From assembly GCA_021018815.1 (NCBI GenBank), contig JAITYX010000063.1, positions 620,001 to 684,000 on the forward strand: a stretch of 64,000 bases of DNA, given 5' to 3'. The translations under genes and the position numbers were made by a program. Origin of the DNA: Talinum fruticosum (Eukaryota > Streptophyta > Magnoliopsida > Caryophyllales > Talinaceae). Shown piece by piece: positions 61,158 to 64,000 of the stretch. The notes under the pieces were generated by a model, which was not told the DNA's origin, searched no databases, and worked only from the letters and a program-made list of their open reading frames with translations. How positions within the stretch are numbered: the stretch's first letter is position 1; every line of letters begins with the position of its first letter.

Positions 61158-64000
61158 TGTAATACCCAAAATTTTAAAGAAAAGTAGATGTAAAACATTG
61201 AATTATTGAATATTGTTCCCCGCAGCTAGCGGGGTTGAGTGACTCGATTTTATTTGCTCGCCGGACATATGACGTTATAATCCCTTTGGAGGCTGGTGTT
61301 GAATTAATTAAATCAATGAGGATAAGGGCTTGAATTATGTGTAATTGACCAAGGGATAGGAAAAAGGGGCCATTAGGTGTTGAGAATAGAAAGAAAGTTA
61401 GTGTGAAGGGAAGGTGTGCTGGCAATTTAGGAAGAAGCCACATCGAAGGAAGGAGTGGAAAGAAGGCTCTGGGAAAGAAGCAGGCCGGGCGAAAATAGGA
61501 AAAGAGGAAGCGAAACGAACAGGGAGAGAGAGAGAACCACCGATCGGAAGAGAGAGAGAGAGGGAGGGGGCGAGTGCACGCGGCGAAGGAGACCACGAGG
61601 ACGGGCGACAACCGCGGGACCGAAGGCGACGGCTCGGCGACGCGAGTGAAGGAAGAGCACCGAAAGGGGAAAGAGAGAGAGGGGGCGTGCGGGAACCGAG
61701 CAGAGGCCGGAGGCCGGCGAGCGGAGCGACGAACGCAGCGGGCAGCAGATGAAGGTGAAGGAAAGAGGCAAAGTAGAGGAAGGGGAAAGAGGGAACACCG
61801 GACTGGGAAGAGAAAGGACCGAGCGAGAGGAACCGCGAAGGAAAGAAGGCGAGCGGTGCAAGGTCCGAGGAGACCAAGGGGTGGTTGGCGACCACCGTAG
61901 ACCCCGAAGTGGCAGCCGGCGACGCAAGCGAAGGGAAGGGGAGCGAGAGACCGAGACCGAGCGAGGGAGAAAGAAGGACTCGAAACAGAGGCGGACACGA
62001 GAGGGAGTCCGAGCGGCCGGAACCGGGGACGCGGGATCGCAACTCGCGACAACGGCGGACGCAGGGAAGGCGGCAGAAACTAAGGCCAGCAGCAGGGGAA
62101 AAGGAACGAAAGAAGGAACCGAACCGGGGAGCTTGAACCTCAAGCAAATCACAAACCTCCAATCCTCGAATCGAGGTGGGTAGCCTTATACTCTAAATTA
62201 TTAGTAATTTCGAAACCCAAATGCATTTGTTGTGAATGTTGTATGTGTTATGTGAATATTGAATTTGTTGTGAACGATGAGTATCCGTATTGCGAACGGG
62301 CCTAATTGTTGTTTAAGGTTGAAATAAGAGCTTAGAACGGATTTAGAGAATTGATAGAGGCTGAATTGGGACATGAAAGGAGTTACTTGGGTTAAATAGA
62401 GAATTAATTTGGGAACTCTAAAGAGATTAGTAGTTACTTAAGGTCGAACCGAACTCGCTGATTCGAAGAGGTTAAATTGTACAGGTCAAATGTGTGGTTT
62501 TGAAGTTTTGGATAACTATTAAGGATGAAGGGGTTAGGACATGGATATGAATTATGAGTTAATTAAGTTTTAGAGATTCTTGATCCTGCGGTATCAAGAG
62601 CTAATTACGACCATTGGGAAATGGTAGGTCGAAGTATAAAGAGGAGTATGAATTCGTATTGAGTAATGCGCAATTGGCACAAGTAAGTGAGAATGGGTAA
62701 GTGTGAGCTTGATTACATTCGAAGTATATTTAATTCCTCGAGGTTGAACTAAGCGTGAAAATAAGCAAAGGTAACGGAAACCGAATAATGAAAAGTGATT
62801 GAGAGTTACATAACCAAGGACGGACGAGCAAAAGTTAAGTAATGAGTTTAGAACATATCTCGGTCTTTGGGATGAAATCAAGTTTGAAGTTAAGCACAGC
62901 GAAAGGGACTTAAGCAATAAAGTGAGAGCAAGAGTCGTGTGACCGAATACGGGCAAAAGAAGTTGAGTTATAAAGTAGAAGCGTAAAATGAGTAAGTGAG
63001 GCAAAAGGCAATGAATTGTGACGAATTTGAAACGTAATTTAAGTGATACGCACTTGTGGTTATTGTGGCTCGTAAAATGGAGATAACCGTATTAAACCGA
63101 TTAATTGAGAAAGGCATAGTTGGGAAAGAGTGGGGAATGATGGCTTGCATTGAATGGGGACTGTTCGTGCTATGTGTTTGCTTTATGTGATGCTTACAAG
63201 TAGTTTCGAAAGAAGTTTTGTGTTTTACGTGAAATGACCATTGAACGTGATTTCTTGTGAAATTTCCTTCCAACGTGATTCTATTCTAAAGAAGTAACAT
63301 ATTTGAGAAAGTAAATTAGATTTGAGAAAGTGAATTTATAAGGGTGACACGTGGTGTCATGCCTTCCTTGATACTAAATCAATTGAGAAAGCTAGAAAGT
63401 GAATGTGATGAATGAGAATGTGCAAATAGTTTTGAATCGACAGGCTACGGATCGTTTAGCATACCGAAGGGTTCGAACCGGGGATGCCCAGCTAGAAACT
63501 TCGAGGGAAGGATTTTAACAGGGGTCCTGCAGAGGCGGGATGCCCGCTCCGAGACTTCCCGAAGATAGGTCCCGGAGCCTTTTTGTCGGGGTCGCGCCCG
63601 AGATGAAAGAAGTGCTAGTTCGAGTCCTCGAAGGCCCGGAAAAGTTGATTCAACCCCAAAAGAAGTATTCTTGAATGTGAATGTGTGCTTTTAAGTGATT
63701 AAAGAGTCTTGATCTTTTTCATTGCAAGAGATTTCAGTGAAAAGTATATAGATTTCTATTACACTATTATGCTTTCGCAGATTTCATTATTACGAGTATT
63801 ATGTGTAAAGAATTTTCATTTTTAAGGGTATAAGACTCCGGTGAGCCCGTGGATTATTGCTCACCCCCACAAATTGCCCCGCCCCCACCCAGTGTTGCGG
63901 GTACACTTTCGAAGCATAATCTACACTTAGCATGCTTCGGACTTTTGCCGATTGTTGGTGGTTGAAGCGACCCAAGTAGCTGACATGCATTGTTATGATT
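61158..64000 (+). mobile_element. TGTAATACCC-type LTR-like element, left end and body (right end outside window)
   Basis: Begins TGTAATACCCAAAATTTTAA, comparable with the TGTAACAACCCGATTTTAAA end at 28404. A GC- and GA-rich block follows within 300 bases (61440-62150), as in the two other TGTAAC elements, but with purines rather than pyrimidines on this strand. Further right are AT-rich DNA and a GC-rich part with GGGATGCCCGCTCCGAGAC (63537). Long open frames on - through 61174-62162 are Ser/Pro/Leu/Arg-rich low complexity in three registers at once and are not called as genes. The right end and target duplication are outside the window. Confidence 0.45.

Noticed and set aside
61174..62162. 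Long overlapping open frames on - (292, 254 and 241 codons) and shorter ones on +
   Set aside because: All six frames are nearly open because of GA-rich sequence. Products are Ser/Pro/Leu/Arg or Arg/Glu/Gly low complexity without a domain, inside a transposon-like element.
63468..63485. GGTTCGAACC, a B-box-like motif suggesting a tRNA gene
   Set aside because: No A box, acceptor stem or anticodon stem could be drawn around it; it lies in a repeat body.

Overview
The window looks like nuclear DNA of a flowering plant, probably a eudicot. It is AT-rich (introns and spacers near 70% AT by eye), has spliced genes with canonical GT..AG introns, and is densely filled with nested plant transposable elements: LINEs, LTR-like elements, and hAT, CACTA and PIF/Harbinger derivatives. 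I see no bacterial, organellar or viral gene sets and no CRISPR array. Species was not determined.

Three host genes are supported by protein-level recognition. (1) An ACT-domain-repeat protein like Arabidopsis ACR10 is on + at 1727-7210, in six exons, with a one-base frameshift in exon 5. (2) An RZ-1-type RNA-binding protein (RRM plus CCHC zinc knuckle plus Arg/Asp/Tyr/Gly-rich tail) is on + at 34253-39646, in two exons separated by a 4.6 kb intron. (3) An MTP12-type cation-diffusion-facilitator zinc transporter is on - at 44507-47075, apparently without introns, with a long His-rich loop and two one-base frameshifts. All three frameshifts lie at short homopolymers and look like one missing base, so assembly error is as likely as gene decay. 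A fourth gene trace is one exon of class III alcohol dehydrogenase (GSNO reductase) at about 60314-60454, isolated and frameshifted.

Layout: 1-620, right end of a hAT-like element. 0.6-7.9 kb, ACR10-like gene. 7.9-12.0 kb, three hAT-like non-autonomous elements and a nested tandem repeat. 12.0-15.2 kb, two LTR-like ends facing each other across a tRNA-Asp-type primer site. 15.9-21.9 kb, a LINE split by a 3.8 kb TGTAAC..GTTACA element. 23.1-27.75 kb, a near full-length LINE on - with a 16 bp target duplication. 28.4-31.0 kb, a second TGTAAC..GTTACA element that landed in the tip of a long-inverted-repeat element (to about 34.0 kb), which itself holds hairpin repeats and a LINE 3' end. 34.0-40 kb, RZ-1 gene. 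41.15-43.65 kb, a decayed LINE on -. 44.5-47.1 kb, MTP12. 49-54.5 kb, spacer with a gag remnant and a PIF/Harbinger element. 54.5-58.4 kb, two members of one CACTA family in opposite orientation. 59-61 kb, a GTAAG minisatellite and the ADH exon. 61.16 kb to the end, the start of a third TGTAA-type element.

The three host genes act in unrelated processes (a possible amino-acid-sensing protein, RNA binding, organellar zinc transport), and nothing suggests they work together. The most unusual theme is that non-autonomous elements of several superfamilies (hAT, CACTA, Harbinger, TGTAAC type) each carry a CT/GA-rich, leader-like segment.
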